64,000 bases of DNA, taken from positions 186,001 to 250,000 of the forward strand of contig CAYJOL010000002.1 in assembly GCA_964371785.1 (NCBI GenBank). The letters run 5' to 3'. The stretch is from CAVQCT01 sp964371785. GTDB taxonomy: Bacteria; Zixibacteria; MSB-5A5; GN15; FEB-12. Positions 62,801-64,000 of the stretch are shown piece by piece. The notes below the pieces were generated by a model. It had not been told where the DNA came from, made no database searches, and saw only the letters and a list, made by a program, of their open reading frames with translations. Made by a program: the position numbers and the translations under genes. Position 1 is the first letter of the stretch. Every line of letters begins with the position of its first letter.

Positions 62801-64000
62801 CGAAAGGTCAAACTCTTTAGCCGCCTTCTTTGTGAGAAGATTCTTGATTGGACCACCGTGTCCGGTCAACACGACCTGGTTGCTCTCAACTCCGATGAAA
62901 TTCACCACCGTCTCGAACCAGGGGGTCCTACTCAGGTTGATGACGCCATAATAATTCATCCCGGCGTCAACCGGGACCGCCAATGTGTCGAAGAAGTCCG
63001 CAACTCCGGACGGCAGGCCTTTTGAAGAGAGCGTCAATTTGTCATTGGCAAACACGATGACGGAGAAATCGGTAGCCAGTTCTTGAAAACGACCGTAGGA
63101 TGCGAGCTCAAGAAATACACCACCAAAAGAGAAATTAGGCAGCTTGATACTAATAGCGCACTTTAGTCCCTTGTCCCACTTCAGGGTGAGTAGGACCTCA
63201 GCATTTGGTTCGTTATATCTCTCGGTTTTTCCCCGAAACGCGATCACCTTGTTCTTGGTGTCGAACGATACTCCCACATTCGATACACTGAACCCTTCGA
63301 AGTCACCCATGCCGGGAAGCGGAATGACTACCTCGCCGCCCGCTTTTATCCTCTCCCATTCCGCCTTCACCGCGTCAAAATCGCCGCCGTTCAACTGGCT
63401 CAATACATTCTGACTGCCCCCTTCCTGCCCGGCCGGAACGATCCTGATTCCGGATTGATCACCGGTTTCCGTTGGCGCCCCACTCTCGCGGAAAGTGAAT
63501 GTCCAGATCTCACTCTTGCCGTCATTGGCGGTTGGAGGATAGCCGTTGTCATCGAGCGCTCTGACCTGCCACACAAATTTCTTGCCGTCCTCAAGCGGCA
63601 GAGCATCGATAGGGTACGACAAATTCGATGAACTGAGATTGTCCTGTTGATATTGATAATACTCGGTCGAGGTGAGCGCTTGCAGAGGTGTCTGATAGTC
63701 CTGCAATTGAGCTATAGTGATCAAGTAGTGAATCGGATAATTCACCGGCGCCTGCACCGGCTGCCACTGAAAGACCGGGTATGAATTATCAATGGTGTCG
63801 GCGTCAAACGGATACAACAGAGACGGTGGGTCCGGATAGACGATCTCGAAATAGGCGCACGTCTCATCGACCAGAATGCTGCCGCTGCCGTCTTTAATTG
63901 TCACGCACAGGGAATAACGTCCTTCCGGAAGTCGTCCCGTCCTCACCGCGATATCCCTGATGCTCGCATCATATTTGACTGACTGATAGTCAATGAGATC
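59843..64000 (-). CDS. Very large envelope or surface protein (5' partial)
   Basis: At least 1386 residues; the frame is open to the window edge, so the start lies beyond. The N-terminal visible part has fibronectin type III/Ig-like strands (PVFQWQPVQAPVNYPIHYLI and KKFVWQVRALDDNGYPP). Then comes a very long region of short amphipathic strands with few repeats. A coiled coil (about 170-290 residues before the end, alanine-, glutamate- and lysine-rich, ALREQKQAAVDKLKQRLGAV) lies near the C-terminus, followed by a final strand domain. No catalytic motif is seen. It may be an extracellular or periplasmic scaffold. The beta-barrel gene follows with an 8-base overlap. Confidence 0.75.
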   Translation of the reverse strand, partial: DLIDYQSVKYDASIRDIAVRTGRLPEGRYSLCVTIKDGSGSILVDETCAYFEIVYPDPPSLLYPFDADTIDNSYPVFQWQPVQAPVNYPIHYLITIAQLQDYQTPLQALTSTEYYQYQQDNLSSSNLSYPIDALPLEDGKKFVWQVRALDDNGYPPTANDGKSEIWTFTFRESGAPTETGDQSGIRIVPAGQEGGSQNVLSQLNGGDFDAVKAEWERIKAGGEVVIPLPGMGDFEGFSVSNVGVSFDTKNKVIAFRGKTERYNEPNAEVLLTLKWDKGLKCAISIKLPNFSFGGVFLELASYGRFQELATDFSVIVFANDKLTLSSKGLPSGVADFFDTLAVPVDAGMNYYGVINLSRTPWFETVVNFIGVESNQVVLTGHGGPIKNLLTKKAAKEFDLSLSAQFPAIIAPEYKLWLKSRQFELKGGVKRALAASEDSSAIKTTTDSTGKAKTDTALAAKYTPYLELKETLKGSFGNNKEHSFYRTVKLEKESTDSTGKIAFEFGTDDTIHLGLPWLNITDVKLAMEPDKEKPKVTLSGGVSIGDVKVSDSLFVEIGKADTTMKTDVSGSRKKDSTWRQADSVTVTATGSTKKFSFRAKAQLADKFNLIDLIKIARSTRAEKEQDSGPQIPEGFFNLSDVALGISGGDQNEFFFSGRTTLKQSQTDLLLSMTKDDKGERLVTVGVKPVDWKLTDAVPQLSNPVLDNINFSRVGFVITNKESDIESSDLGPDTYDFYEKLYGSDQYTLKLKPGINLVAVIPLDNMSPDDPLMKLMEHLGMQSGTILLQGTFGNAFGLLNGEGGANDLIKDIYLKASLPPMHPPGSPEWFKSGELALEITGEPSVGLVGTMTVQIQDDVLAFFLGGKIERQGAGVAVAMVGGLQAEEPWVAPFGIQFLTLNKVVLKISLNALGNLGLGFAGDLVVGEKQINTAIAVTVNAYSGVPTNFIFDGQSETGVEMTDIAKLQGKMVAAATGGQPPALPVENLPDMAIKNMHLKFAPKSDPDLGVEAGMAIKGDLNLSRRPGGEMENFAAVDCNVSTEGIWAKGHVNQFAVGPLIWQDGMVDLQIKLGDTHFLMSGEVDLLGSMKSVDLKLTRDSLSFASETEIDGLYSSQLTANGGFNLTEPSFKVHGELQSDFSGPLEEALAAGLSQFAAKGADVINASLVAYQEAEALREQKQAAVDKLKQRLGAVRLETKKGVDEVKAERDAEYARFQSARNAKDAAYRAYVNVPTYKVSEKASALVTYRSKLASYRIQAIANAKATADYAARLAAYNAIPDPDNNPALVALKGQADKLWAELEKQKENLERLQEVFQKINQYASAGQSPVKIQKAEFNATLDDLVQGKGVALHLEMKWLGEFKELNANVSLRDQREGIKNILEALIHG

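Overview
The window is a gene-dense bacterial chromosome segment (roughly 53-55% G+C by eye, not counted). No rRNA, tRNA, CRISPR array, phage or insertion sequence was recognised. A secreted subtilase ends in a type IX-like C-terminal sorting/FlgD-like domain with the NYPNPFNPTT signature. This and many c-type cytochromes point to a Gram-negative bacterium of the wider Fibrobacteres-Chlorobi-Bacteroidetes group or a related candidate phylum (Zixibacteria/KSB1-like). The placement is inference.

Layout. 1-8.4 kb: a partial alkyltransferase, an FkbM methyltransferase, a solitary PD-(D/E)XK nuclease, a class C beta-lactamase-like hydrolase, an S41 protease, an ArsR regulator with a clear promoter/operator, a DinB-like protein, and a glycosyltransferase-like gene broken by a one-base frameshift. 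8.5-13.3 kb: a large hybrid histidine kinase and a phenylacetate-CoA-ligase-like adenylating enzyme. 13.4-16.1 kb: a three-gene tyrosine operon (chorismate mutase, prephenate dehydrogenase, aminotransferase). It is preceded by a complete ribosome-mediated attenuator whose leader peptide has six Tyr codons among nine. 16.2-22.2 kb: two same-strand units, an arsenic operon (Acr3, ArsR, ArsC) and a unit of secreted Cys-rich protein, ABC permease, ABC ATPase and a DUF1573 protein. The DUF1573 gene has an in-frame UGA exactly at a conserved cysteine, so it is a candidate selenoprotein.

22.3-30.3 kb: a hydrogenase-4-like membrane complex (B, C, E, F, G, I subunits). Its large subunit lacks most Ni-ligand cysteines, as in energy-converting hydrogenase-related (Ehr) complexes. 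A regulator fusing a helix-turn-helix to a PTS EIIA domain lies just upstream. 30.6-36.7 kb: MgtE magnesium transporter with two small upstream ORFs, then an RND efflux pair. 36.9-39.9 kb: a thioredoxin/DUF4266/DUF3570/ApbE operon. 40.4-48.1 kb: an electron-transfer operon of membrane cytochrome b, 20-heme and 28-heme cytochromes, an outer-membrane beta-barrel candidate and a ferredoxin/FAD oxidoreductase. This resembles a porin-cytochrome conduit. 49-64 kb: subtilase, MFS exporter, thioesterase, a DUF134/NifX-like/peroxiredoxin unit, a monoheme cytochrome, and a beta-barrel protein downstream of a very large envelope protein that runs off the right edge.

The most notable items are the tyrosine attenuator (13448-13681) and the candidate UGA-encoded selenocysteine in the DUF1573 protein (16238-17455). 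The multiheme operon and the Ehr-type complex follow.
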